Notes under the pieces: generated by a model
Told to the model about the DNA's origin: nothing
Databases searched by the model: none
The model's input: only the letters and a program-made list of their open reading frames with translations
Position numbers and translations under genes: made by a program
Shown here: positions 19,289 to 28,365 of the stretch, piece after piece
How the letters are laid out: each line of letters starts with the position of its first letter
How positions within the stretch are numbered: position 1 is the stretch's first letter
Source: Flammeovirga kamogawensis
GTDB taxonomy: Bacteria; Bacteroidota; Bacteroidia; Cytophagales; Flammeovirgaceae
Reading direction: 5' to 3'
DNA: 64,000 nt
Assembly (NCBI RefSeq): GCF_018736065.1
Contig: NZ_CP076128.1
Span: 2,757,501 to 2,821,500 of the forward strand

Positions 19289-20368
19289 ATGATAAAAAAA
19301 ATACCATTACTAGGGTATATTTCTGTCATTTCTTTTCTTATTACTTCATGTATTTATAAGGCTGAAATACCACCTTCTTATGTAGTATCAGACGGAACGT
19401 CTCTTAACTCATTTGTCAAAGTATCCTTAGATGCTTCAGAAACATCACCAAAGACAACTTTTTATACATCTATTGATTTAAATAATTCAACTCCTATATC
19501 AGAGATAACATCGCTCACACTTGTAGTTCATGGCTTAAGTTATGATTATCAGAATCAATTTCAGACCATGTATAACACTGTTTATGATATTGGACAGGTT
19601 AGTAAAACAATAGTAATTGCTCCATATTTTAGTAATAACTCTGCAGACAATACTATTTATTGGACTAATGCAACATGGCGATATGGGGGAAACTCTGTTG
19701 GTACATTAAACTCCCAACCTCAGAGCTCTTATTTACTTCTTGAAAAATTCTTGAAAAACTATGTTTTTGTTGATGGCAAGTTCCCAAACCTAAAAACTAT
19801 AATGCTAATCGGGCACTCTGCAGGTGGTCAGTATATTCAAAGGTATGCTGCTCTAAATAATCTAGAACAACAATACCAAAAGTATACTTTTAAATATCTA
19901 GTAAGTGATCCATCTTCTTATCTGTATATCAATAAACTACGTTATTCTGATATCCATAAAGCTTATATTCAACCAGATACCGTTCAAGGAGGATGTAATG
20001 AATATAATAATTACTATTACGGTTTAAACGAAATAGATCAGTTTACTGATTACAGGAATGATTTAGACTCTTCTACTATTGTTACACAAAATATTGCTCG
20101 CTTGGTAACCTATGCAACAGGAACAGAAGATCTTGATAACTCTGATGATTCTTGCCCTGCAAATTGGGAAGGCGGTGGAAATACTGACGATTTATCAAAT
20201 TCAAAAGTTAATAATAGATATAAGCGTTCATTATATATGATGAATTTTTATAGTGATCAATACCCAGAAAGTAAACACTCGTTATTTGAAGTACCCGGAG
20301 CAGATCATGATGCCGCTGCTATTTATAGGTCAGTAACCTTTATGAGCTGGCTTAAAAACAATTTATAA
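19289..20368 (+). CDS. Lipoprotein alpha/beta hydrolase (first gene of six-gene operon)
   Basis: 359 residues. Lipoprotein signal with lipobox ITSC (Cys21), so membrane anchored, probably outer membrane. Catalytic features: VVHGLSYD oxyanion loop (about 78), GHSAGGQYIQR nucleophile elbow with Ser176, an acidic stretch GTEDLDNSDD, and GADHDAAAIY near the C-terminus with the likely catalytic His. The overall layout resembles bacterial secreted esterase/lipase-like hydrolases. It is followed after 28 bp by the DcuC-type carrier and appears to head an operon running to 28241, so it may act on a substrate taken up by that system. Confidence 0.8.
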   Translation: MIKKIPLLGYISVISFLITSCIYKAEIPPSYVVSDGTSLNSFVKVSLDASETSPKTTFYTSIDLNNSTPISEITSLTLVVHGLSYDYQNQFQTMYNTVYDIGQVSKTIVIAPYFSNNSADNTIYWTNATWRYGGNSVGTLNSQPQSSYLLLEKFLKNYVFVDGKFPNLKTIMLIGHSAGGQYIQRYAALNNLEQQYQKYTFKYLVSDPSSYLYINKLRYSDIHKAYIQPDTVQGGCNEYNNYYYGLNEIDQFTDYRNDLDSSTIVTQNIARLVTYATGTEDLDNSDDSCPANWEGGGNTDDLSNSKVNNRYKRSLYMMNFYSDQYPESKHSLFEVPGADHDAAAIYRSVTFMSWLKNNL

Positions 20369-20396
20369 GACTCATCTTTTAATCAAAAAACTCTTC

Positions 20397-21767
20397 ATGA
20401 CATTTATTAGCGTTATTATCACTTTGTTGATGATTGGAGCTGTCGCCTATTTACTAACCAATAAATATAATCCTCAAGCTGTACTCCTATCTAGTGGAGT
20501 ATTAATGATGGTTATTGCTTTATTATTAGGCATGCAGTTACCTACTTTAAAAAGTAGTACAGGTCTACCTTTCTTCGATTTATTTGCAATGATAAAAGAA
20601 GTTCTTGCAGATAAAGGAGCTAAAGTTGGACTCATGATTATGACAATTGGTGGTTTTGTAGCATACATGAGACATATTGGAGCAAGTGATGCTCTTGTAT
20701 TTGTCTGTACAAAACCTTTAAAATACATGAGAAAAACACCCTATTTTGCAGCATCTTGTGTAATCCCTATCGGACAGTTTCTTTTTATGTGTACACCATC
20801 TGCTACAGGATTAGGGTTATTACTTATGGCCTCTATATACCCTGTGTTAGTACAATTAGGTATTAGTAGAATATCCGCAGTCTCTGTAATTACAGCTTGT
20901 ACTGTTTTTGATATGGGTCCTGCATCTGCAAATACTGCACAGGCTTCTTATCAAATAGGAATGGATGCTGTTCAATATTTTTTACATCATCAATTACCAC
21001 TCACAATACCACTAACAATCATCTTGATGTTACTTTATTTCTTTGTTAATCGTTATTACGATCAAAAAGATAACTTAACAAAAGAAGTTGTAGAAAATGA
21101 AAGTAAAGAATTTACAGTTGATGCACCTCTTTATTATGCATTTTTACCAGTTATGCCATTAGTATTATTAATGATTTTTTCTAAAACATTTAAATTCTTT
21201 GAGCCTCCTATAACATTAGATACAACCACTGCTATGCTTATATGTACAGCAACAGGAATGGTATTAGAAGGAGTTAGAAAAAGAAACCTAAAAGATACAA
21301 TGGGTTCTATGAAAATTTTCTGGGAAGGTATGGGGAAAGTTTTTGCTAGTGTAGTAACATTAATTGTTTGTGCCCAAATATTCTCAAAAGGTTTAATCTC
21401 ACTTGGATTTATAGATAACCTAGTTACTGGTTCTCAAAATATGGGATTAGGTTTTGAAGGAGTATCAATTCTTATGACAATTATGATATTTCTAGCATCT
21501 ATGTTAATGGGAAGTGGTAATGCTTCTTTCTTCTCTTTTGGGCCTCTAGTTCCAACAATTGCCGCACAATTAGGAGGCAACAAAGTAGGAATGATATTAT
21601 CAATGCAACTAGCCTCAAGTATGGGTAGAGCAACCTCTCCAATAGCGGGTGTAATTATCGCTACAGCCGAATTGGCTGGAATTTCATCTTTCGACCTTGC
21701 AAAAAGAAATCTTATCCCTCTAGTAGTTGGATTAATTTCTATGTTCGCACTTAAAACAGTCTTCTAA
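20397..21767 (+). CDS. dcuC: DcuC-family C4-dicarboxylate carrier
   Basis: 456 residues with 11-12 hydrophobic helices spread along the whole length. It matches the DcuC/YfcC branch: GGFVAYMRHIGASDALV, FLFMCTPSATGLGLLLMASIYP, FDMGPASANTAQAS, and the C-terminal half repeat MGSGNASFFSFGPLVPTIA and SSMGRATSPIAGVIIATAEL. Family members exchange or import C4-dicarboxylates such as fumarate, succinate and aspartate across the inner membrane; some related carriers take amino acids or peptides. Stop codon abuts the ATG of the porin gene, so the genes are translationally close. Exact substrate is not determined. Confidence 0.88.
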   Translation: MTFISVIITLLMIGAVAYLLTNKYNPQAVLLSSGVLMMVIALLLGMQLPTLKSSTGLPFFDLFAMIKEVLADKGAKVGLMIMTIGGFVAYMRHIGASDALVFVCTKPLKYMRKTPYFAASCVIPIGQFLFMCTPSATGLGLLLMASIYPVLVQLGISRISAVSVITACTVFDMGPASANTAQASYQIGMDAVQYFLHHQLPLTIPLTIILMLLYFFVNRYYDQKDNLTKEVVENESKEFTVDAPLYYAFLPVMPLVLLMIFSKTFKFFEPPITLDTTTAMLICTATGMVLEGVRKRNLKDTMGSMKIFWEGMGKVFASVVTLIVCAQIFSKGLISLGFIDNLVTGSQNMGLGFEGVSILMTIMIFLASMLMGSGNASFFSFGPLVPTIAAQLGGNKVGMILSMQLASSMGRATSPIAGVIIATAELAGISSFDLAKRNLIPLVVGLISMFALKTVF

Positions 21768-23102
21768 ATGAGAATGACCACTTACAAATTAACCGCACTC
21801 ATAGCTTGTTACCTTATGGTTTTGCAAGTTCATGGGCAAAACTCTTCAGATCCACCTTTTTATATCGCTGATTATGAACTAGGAAAAGGAATTCGTTTCC
21901 ATGGAAATAATGGAGGGTACTTTATGAAAATCAGAAGTTACGTTCAATCTACTGCAGAATTCAAAACAACTAATGATTGGGACACTTACGATGCCCGATT
22001 TAGAGTTCGAAGAGCAAGATTTGATGTAGAAGGAAAAGTGGCTAAAGAAAAATTTAGTTATCGTTTAAGAGTAGACTTTGCAATACCTAATAATGTAGGA
22101 AGTGATGACCTCTATTCCGGTTCCCTTTTGGATGCATTCATAGCTTATCATCCCAATAAAAATCTAAAATTCACTTTTGGGCAAAGGTCAACAATGACCG
22201 ACAATAAAGAAATGAGAATTTCTTCAGATGCACTTCAATTAATAGAGCGCTCAAGAGTCACCTCTGCCTTTGCGTCAGTTCGTGATTTTGGGCTATTTAT
22301 TGAATATAAAAAAAGAGTTGGTGCAGGGTTTATAAAACCAGGTATTGCCATTACAACAGGTGACGGACAAAATGCTTTTAAAAATTACGGAGGACTAAAA
22401 TATGGTGGAAGAGTTGATTGGCTTCCTTTTGGTGTTTTCCGAGGTATGGGAGAATATTCAGAAGTTGATCAAGCCAGACAACTAACGCCTAAACTTGTAA
22501 TGGGAGTTGCTTATAGTTACAACGTTGGCATGAGTAGTAGAAGAGGTCGTGGTAGTGGAGATATTGTATACCTAGGAGAGGATGAAACTAATGAAGCCCT
22601 TCCTGATTACGGTAAACTTATAGGCGACTTTATGTTTAAATATCATGGCTTTACTGTATTAGGTGAATTTACTTGGGCATATTCTAGCGTTCAATCTGAT
22701 GAAATATTCTATAGAGTTAGAAACGATGGTTCAACTGCAAACTTGCGTGTGGATGATGGGTTAAATAATGCTACTATCATTGACTATGTTTCAAGTAGAA
22801 TGATGGTTGGTCGTGGTTATAATATTCAAGCTGGATATTTATTTAAAAAAGGTTTTTCTGTTGATGGACGTTTTACCTATTTAGACCCAGATGATAACTC
22901 ATTTTTAAATAATGAGCAATTCTATAATAGAGATAAATATTACACATTAGGTCTTTCACGCTATTTGATGAAAGATGCTGCTAAAGTTCAATTATCGATG
23001 ACTTACGTTGATGCACTTCCTGGATCAAAAGATGCTGAAGGAGTAGTAATGACTGCTGATGCTGAAATCTTAGGTAGGCTCATGTTTCAAATTTCTTTCT
23101 AA
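21768..23102 (+). CDS. OprO/OprP-type outer-membrane porin (first of two paralogues)
   Basis: 444 residues. Signal peptide to about residue 24 (QVHG-QN). The mature chain alternates short amphipathic strands and ends in LMFQISF, as expected for a 16-strand barrel. Features of the OprO/OprP family: RFRVRRARFDVEGKVAKE, FTFGQRSTMTDNKE, LKYGGRVDWLPFG. It aligns along its whole length with the second porin at 24677. ATG follows the dcuC stop without a gap; the in-frame M3 is another possible start. OprP itself is a phosphate porin, but the operon context argues for organic anions or peptides here. Confidence 0.85.
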   Translation: MRMTTYKLTALIACYLMVLQVHGQNSSDPPFYIADYELGKGIRFHGNNGGYFMKIRSYVQSTAEFKTTNDWDTYDARFRVRRARFDVEGKVAKEKFSYRLRVDFAIPNNVGSDDLYSGSLLDAFIAYHPNKNLKFTFGQRSTMTDNKEMRISSDALQLIERSRVTSAFASVRDFGLFIEYKKRVGAGFIKPGIAITTGDGQNAFKNYGGLKYGGRVDWLPFGVFRGMGEYSEVDQARQLTPKLVMGVAYSYNVGMSSRRGRGSGDIVYLGEDETNEALPDYGKLIGDFMFKYHGFTVLGEFTWAYSSVQSDEIFYRVRNDGSTANLRVDDGLNNATIIDYVSSRMMVGRGYNIQAGYLFKKGFSVDGRFTYLDPDDNSFLNNEQFYNRDKYYTLGLSRYLMKDAAKVQLSMTYVDALPGSKDAEGVVMTADAEILGRLMFQISF

Positions 23103-23113
23103 ACAGTAAAAAG

Positions 23114-24664
23114 ATGATGAATAATAAACTACTATTCGCTCTAGCTTTCCTGTTGGTATCCTTGAGTTCTATTGCTCAAACTAGAAAGATGGAAGAAGAA
23201 TTTTTCCCAGAGCCAGATATAAATATACCTACTCCTGCATTCCAGAAATCTGAATTATTAGGTTTCACTAAATATAAAGAGATGGTAAAGTATGTAACTA
23301 ATTTAGCATCTAAATTAGATTATGTCACCGTCGATCAAATTGGTGAAAGTCAAAAAGGCAAACCAATAATAAGAGTACACATCAATAAGCCAACAAAAAC
23401 AGAAAAAGTAAAGGTTTGGATGCAGGCTGGATTACATGGTAACGAACCTGCAAGTACAGAAGGTGCACTTTTCTTATTACATGATTTGATAACCAACCCA
23501 GATTATGCCCATTTATTAAATAGAGTTGAATTAATGATGTTACCTATGGCTAATGCTGACGGTTACAATAATCAGAATAGATACTCTGCAAATGGTTTAG
23601 ATCTTAATAGAGATTATATCAAATTAGCTGCTCCAGAAACAAATGCTATTCGAACAGCTTTTTCTAAATTCTCTCCAGAAGTGTCTGTAGATTTTCATGA
23701 ATACAATCCATATAGAGCACACTTTTCATATTTTGGAGAGAAAGGGATTACCTCTTATTACGATGCTTTCTTCTTGTTTTCTGGTAATCTTAATGTTAAT
23801 CACCACATCAGAGAAACCACTAAAGATCTTCTTGTTAAAAACGCAAAACATGATCTTCAAGAAAATGGCAGACATGTATCTGATTACTCTAGCACTAAAA
23901 TGAAAAAAGGGCATATTCATTTTAATAGAGGTGGATCTAGCCCTAGATCAAGCGCTACCAATTATGCTCTAAACAATTGCCATGCAATATTAATGGAAAT
24001 TCGAGGAGTTAATCTCAAAAGAATTTCTTTCAAAAGAAGAGTACAAACTACTTACCTAGCAGGTATGTCTTACTTACAAACTTCTTATGATAATGTTGCT
24101 CAAATTAAAAGTAGTATTCAAAGGGCAAATCAAGCTACAGTTACATTAGAAGATAGTGTAGTTACAGATATGAGTAAGGCTATTATTAAGACAAAATATA
24201 CTTGTATTGATTTAGTAAAAGAAGAAAAAGTAGACATTGATGTTGTAATGACAGATGGACTTGAAATGACTGCTAATGAGAAAAGAGAACGCCCATACGC
24301 ATATATTCTTATGCCAGAAGAAAGTAAAGCTGCACAGAAACTAGAAGTACTAGGCTGTGAAGTTATTCAACTTGAAAAGGCAAAAACAGTTAATGTTGAA
24401 GCATATCATGTTACCAAACGGAATATCTCTTTGGTTAAATGGGAACAGATTTATATGAGTAATGTGAAGGCTGAAACAAAAGAAGTTCAAAAAGAATTTC
24501 CTAAAGGATCATTTATAATCTATATGACTCAAAAGAATGCCAATATTCTCCCTTCTACTTTAGAACCGGAAAACGATAATTCATTCTTCTCTTTTAGAGT
24601 AATTGAGACCTCATTAGAAGAAGAACTTCCTGTTTACAGATACATGAAAAAAGAAAAAATTTAG
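23114..24664 (+). CDS. Exported M14-family zinc carboxypeptidase
   Basis: 516 residues, signal peptide to about 22 (SIAQ-TR). The M14 fold spans about 45-320. Zinc ligands are His108 and Glu111 (GLHGNEPASTE) and His195 (VDFHEYNPYR). Asn165-Arg166 in LDLNRDY is the carboxylate-binding pair, and Glu295 (LMEIRGV) is the catalytic base. Residues 330-516 are an extra C-terminal beta domain without recognised motifs. It would trim C-terminal residues from peptides in the periplasm or at the surface. It is placed between two paralogous porins (11- and 12-bp gaps), which suggests that its products pass through or are delivered by them. Confidence 0.88.
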   Translation: MMNNKLLFALAFLLVSLSSIAQTRKMEEEFFPEPDINIPTPAFQKSELLGFTKYKEMVKYVTNLASKLDYVTVDQIGESQKGKPIIRVHINKPTKTEKVKVWMQAGLHGNEPASTEGALFLLHDLITNPDYAHLLNRVELMMLPMANADGYNNQNRYSANGLDLNRDYIKLAAPETNAIRTAFSKFSPEVSVDFHEYNPYRAHFSYFGEKGITSYYDAFFLFSGNLNVNHHIRETTKDLLVKNAKHDLQENGRHVSDYSSTKMKKGHIHFNRGGSSPRSSATNYALNNCHAILMEIRGVNLKRISFKRRVQTTYLAGMSYLQTSYDNVAQIKSSIQRANQATVTLEDSVVTDMSKAIIKTKYTCIDLVKEEKVDIDVVMTDGLEMTANEKRERPYAYILMPEESKAAQKLEVLGCEVIQLEKAKTVNVEAYHVTKRNISLVKWEQIYMSNVKAETKEVQKEFPKGSFIIYMTQKNANILPSTLEPENDNSFFSFRVIETSLEEELPVYRYMKKEKI

Positions 24665-24676
24665 ATAAGGGCAATT

Positions 24677-25975
24677 ATGACAAATATGAAACAACTATTA
24701 ATTTTTGTACTAATGTGGTTCTCATCTACCATGTTATTTGCACAAGATATTGATCAAGACATTGAAGATGATCCAGATTTATTAGAAAATACAAACTCTT
24801 CTACTTTCGTTTTGGGAGAAGGGTTAAACTTGAATATGAATCAAGGTGATTATTCTTTTAAATTAAGTGGCTTTTTACAACCATCGTATCATTATGAACA
24901 ACTACAACCTGATACAACAGGAAGTAACTACTTATATGTTGGTGCGGCTAGAATTAATTTAGAAGGCCATGCATTAAAAGAAAAAGTAAGCTTTTTTATA
25001 GAAGCAGATTTTGTTAACTCCTTCTCTCTTTATGAAGCATGGGGAGCATATCATTTTAATGACAAAATGACGCTGTATGTTGGTCAAAAAAGAACATTTA
25101 CTAATGATAGAGAATATACTGTAAATGAGTCTAGATTATCTATGGTAACTCGTTCTGCTTTAAGTAATGCGTTTACTACAAATGGTAGAGAGTTTGGGTT
25201 ATTCTTCACTTCTACTTTTGATATCGGAAATATGGTTTTAAAACCTCAAATAGCCATTACATCTGGAGATGGCATGAATTCTTTCGGTAATAATTCTATT
25301 GATAACGACAAAGGGGGAATGAAATATGGAGGACGTCTAGATTTCTTACCATTAGGAGAATTTACTGGTACTGATGGCTGTAAAAGAGTTGCTGATTTAG
25401 AACGTGAGAAATCTCCTAAAGTAGCAATTGGTGGAACCTTTAGTTATAATATGGGTGCTTCTAACCAAACAGGTGATGGACATGGTGACTTTGAATTATA
25501 CAACGGAAGTGGTGATGAAGAGTATGCGAACTATGTAAAGTTTTATGTAGATGTTTTAGCCAAGTACCAAGGTTTCTCTTTCTTAGCTGAATTTGTCAAT
25601 AGCTCAGCACAATCTAAAGATGATTTATACACGTCTAATCAAGCTGTAATTCGATTTACAGGAGAAGAAGTTAGTTCTAAATATGTTTTAGGAATGGCTT
25701 ATAATGCTCAACTAGGTTACGTTTTTGAAAATGGATGGGGCCTAGATGCTAGGTATACAGGTTTAATTCCTGAATATGAAGATTATGAGAATAGTATTCT
25801 GAAAAAAGAAGATTGGTATACATTCGGAATATCGAAATATTTAAAAGAAGATGCATTGAAAATTCAAGCATCAGGTTCTTTTGTAGATGGAAAAGATACA
25901 ATGAACCCGTATACAAACGAAACTATAACTAACGACCGTATTGAAGCTCGTTTAGTTGCTCAAATTATTTTCTAG
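24677..25975 (+). CDS. OprO/OprP-type outer-membrane porin (second paralogue)
   Basis: 432 residues (M4 is an alternative start). Signal peptide cleaved after LFAQ, then an acidic linker (DIDQDIEDDPD) and a barrel ending in VAQIIF. It shares with the porin at 21768 the order YVGQKRTFTNDRE / AFTTNGREFGLFF / GGMKYGGRLDFLPLG / WYTFGISKYLKEDALKIQ, so the two arose by duplication. The acidic N-terminal linker and different loops suggest a different specificity. It lies 12 bp after the carboxypeptidase gene and 16 bp before the LRR lipoprotein gene. Confidence 0.85.
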   Translation: MTNMKQLLIFVLMWFSSTMLFAQDIDQDIEDDPDLLENTNSSTFVLGEGLNLNMNQGDYSFKLSGFLQPSYHYEQLQPDTTGSNYLYVGAARINLEGHALKEKVSFFIEADFVNSFSLYEAWGAYHFNDKMTLYVGQKRTFTNDREYTVNESRLSMVTRSALSNAFTTNGREFGLFFTSTFDIGNMVLKPQIAITSGDGMNSFGNNSIDNDKGGMKYGGRLDFLPLGEFTGTDGCKRVADLEREKSPKVAIGGTFSYNMGASNQTGDGHGDFELYNGSGDEEYANYVKFYVDVLAKYQGFSFLAEFVNSSAQSKDDLYTSNQAVIRFTGEEVSSKYVLGMAYNAQLGYVFENGWGLDARYTGLIPEYEDYENSILKKEDWYTFGISKYLKEDALKIQASGSFVDGKDTMNPYTNETITNDRIEARLVAQIIF

Positions 25976-25991
25976 TATAAAATAGAGAACA

Positions 25992-28241
25992 ATGAAAAAG
26001 AACTTAACATATATACTACTATCATTATTTTCTCTCTACTTATGGGGGTGTAAAAGCCAAGTAGGTGAAGATAATAACTCAGAAGGTGGTCAGAAAATAT
26101 ATTTATACGATAACCCAACATTAGGGTATGATTTACATGCTCTAAATTACGGACATAGAGAAATTAATGGATTAGATACAGTGTATTACATCATTCCAAA
26201 TGAAGTAGCACGTGTTAAAGATCTTGATATTGCTAAAAATAGTAGTGGAGAAAATTTAGATATCCTCTCCCCTCAAAAATTAACGGCTTTTGAAGAGTTA
26301 CATTATTTTACTGGGTTAGAAAATTTCCGTCTAACCTCAAATGAGTTTACTTCTTTAGATTTTTCAAATAATAAAAAATTGAAAGGTCTATATATGAATT
26401 ACAATTGGCTCGATTCTTTAAAAATTGATTCTCTTAAAATATTAGAAGAGTTAGAATATCAAGGGTCAAATAGTAGTTCTGCTCCATCTAATCATCAAAT
26501 AAAATCAATTAATTTAACCAATAATATTGAACTAGTAGTTTTAGAACTCGAGAATCAATTATTAACTCAATTGGATGTTTCTAAAAATAGTAACCTTAAA
26601 GAAATTAAAGTTCCTGACAACCCTGGTACTCCAATTACTATTGATTCTTTAATCTACGATCAGTTAACAACTAAAGAAGGAGTTGCAAGACAAGAACCTT
26701 CTGTTGATTTACCTGACGGTGCTGTTGTAATTACTGATATTAACTTTGGTAGTGCTTTAAAAGAACTTGGTTATGCACAAGGACCAATTTCGACAGGTCA
26801 GTATTTTTTAATTCCTGCTGATGTAGATGCTGTAACTGCCTTATCATTAGAAAATAAAGGTATAGCTGATATTACAGAAATTAGTTATTTCACAAGCTTA
26901 ATTACTCTTGATGTAGATTCTAATAGTATTGTTACGTTAGATGTCTCTAATAATGCTGCTTTAAGAGTTTTATCTGCAGATCACGCAGGTAGTGGTACAG
27001 GTGCTACAACGAGTTTATTATTACCAAATTCTATAGATTCTGTAAGTATTGATAAAACTGGATTAGCTACTGTAGACTTATCAGGTAAAGCAGCTTTAGA
27101 ATACTTTATTGCAGAGTCTGGCTTAATTACAAGCTTAGATGTAAGTGATTCTCCTTTATTAAAAGTACTGAACTTAAGACATGCTAAATCAGATTGGGAA
27201 GCAGGTAATGGAGTAGCAACAATTGATTTATCGAACAACAGTGCACTTGAAGAAATAAATCTTTTCAGAAATATTATTCCAAATGATGCTGCAATTACAT
27301 GGTGGGATACTGCTGATGGATCTGTTTTAACATCACTAGATATTAGAGATAATCCATCTGAAAGTGGAGAATATACTTTTACTATTCCTTCTCACATCTA
27401 TGCTACTTTAGACACTGATTCTAAAGGAAAAAATATTATAGAAGAAGTTTCAGGAAATATTCCTTCGGGAGCTGTAATAATAACTGATGTAGCACTTGGA
27501 ACTGCATTAGCAGATGGGGGGTATGCTTTGAGAGGTTTAGATAATGGTGTAGCTAAAGTCTACATTATTCCTACTGATGCTGCAAATATTACGACTCTAA
27601 TACTTAATAATGAAGGTTTAACCGATGTTAGTGAATTAAATCATTATACAGGTATTACAAAACTGTATTTAGAAGATAATACTATAACATCACTTGATTT
27701 ATCATGGGCTAGTAGTTTATCTGTTTTAGATATAAATCAAGGTTCTGGCTTCAGCACTATCCAAACTTTAAACCTACCTAATACTATTGATTCTCTATCA
27801 ATGGATAAAACAGGGCTAGCTACGGTAAACTTATCAACATTATCAAACTTAGAATACTTCCATGCAAATTCAGGTAAGATTAGTACTCTTGATGTTACAA
27901 ATAACCCAGAATTAAAAGTACTCATTGTTAGACATACAAATAGTAGTAGTGCATGGGCAAATGGTGGTGGTTTACAAACTATTGATCTATCCAACAATCC
28001 AAAGTTGGAAGAAATTTACTTATATAGAAATCAATTAGATTCTGATTCTGATATTAATTGGTGGTCATCAAGCTCTGTTCTAACTTCATTAGACCTTCAA
28101 TTCAACCCTACAGGAACTGCATTTACTTTCTCAATTCCGACTCATATCTATGCTACTTTAGACACTGATTCTAAAGGAAAAAATATTATGGAAGAAGCTA
28201 ACGGAAGTATTCCATCAAATGCTGTAATAATAACTGATTAA
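25992..28241 (+). CDS. Modular leucine-rich-repeat lipoprotein
   Basis: 749 residues. Lipobox LWGC (Cys20) with a Ser/Gly/Asp-rich linker predicts an outer-membrane, probably surface, lipoprotein. The rest is LRR-like (LTSLDLSNN, LEEIYLYRN) organised in three modules of about 200-250 residues. Modules two and three begin with GAVVITD or GAVIITD (residues about 243 and 493) and end HIYATLDTDSKGKNI, with an exact 250-residue period. The protein stops just after a third copy of the boundary (SNAVIITD), so it ends one heptad into a missing module. It is the last gene of the operon; a binding or capture role is inferred from LRRs. Confidence 0.8.
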   Translation: MKKNLTYILLSLFSLYLWGCKSQVGEDNNSEGGQKIYLYDNPTLGYDLHALNYGHREINGLDTVYYIIPNEVARVKDLDIAKNSSGENLDILSPQKLTAFEELHYFTGLENFRLTSNEFTSLDFSNNKKLKGLYMNYNWLDSLKIDSLKILEELEYQGSNSSSAPSNHQIKSINLTNNIELVVLELENQLLTQLDVSKNSNLKEIKVPDNPGTPITIDSLIYDQLTTKEGVARQEPSVDLPDGAVVITDINFGSALKELGYAQGPISTGQYFLIPADVDAVTALSLENKGIADITEISYFTSLITLDVDSNSIVTLDVSNNAALRVLSADHAGSGTGATTSLLLPNSIDSVSIDKTGLATVDLSGKAALEYFIAESGLITSLDVSDSPLLKVLNLRHAKSDWEAGNGVATIDLSNNSALEEINLFRNIIPNDAAITWWDTADGSVLTSLDIRDNPSESGEYTFTIPSHIYATLDTDSKGKNIIEEVSGNIPSGAVIITDVALGTALADGGYALRGLDNGVAKVYIIPTDAANITTLILNNEGLTDVSELNHYTGITKLYLEDNTITSLDLSWASSLSVLDINQGSGFSTIQTLNLPNTIDSLSMDKTGLATVNLSTLSNLEYFHANSGKISTLDVTNNPELKVLIVRHTNSSSAWANGGGLQTIDLSNNPKLEEIYLYRNQLDSDSDINWWSSSSVLTSLDLQFNPTGTAFTFSIPTHIYATLDTDSKGKNIMEEANGSIPSNAVIITD
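27396..28189 (+). repeat. Two 44-bp identical direct repeats inside the LRR gene
   Basis: Positions 27396-27439 and 28146-28189 are identical, exactly 750 bp (250 codons) apart, encoding IYATLDTDSKGKNI. A further near-identical copy of the GCTGTAATAATAACTGAT boundary follows each. They mark the module junctions and could drive in-frame gain or loss of modules. Confidence 0.9.
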
Positions 28242-28258
28242 TTAATTAATAAGAAGTT

Positions 28259-28290
28259 AAGGCTACTCGTTTTGGGTAGCCTTTATTTTC
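28259..28290 (+). terminator. Terminator of the six-gene operon
   Basis: 8-bp stem AAGGCTAC (28259-28266) with GTAGCCTT (28276-28283) followed by TATTTTC, 17 bp after the LRR gene stop. Confidence 0.75.
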
Positions 28291-28365
28291 ACCCATAAAT
28301 TCAACATAATTTCATTCTCTCCTATAAAAAGCCTTACTTGAACTAAATATCAAACACTCACTTTC

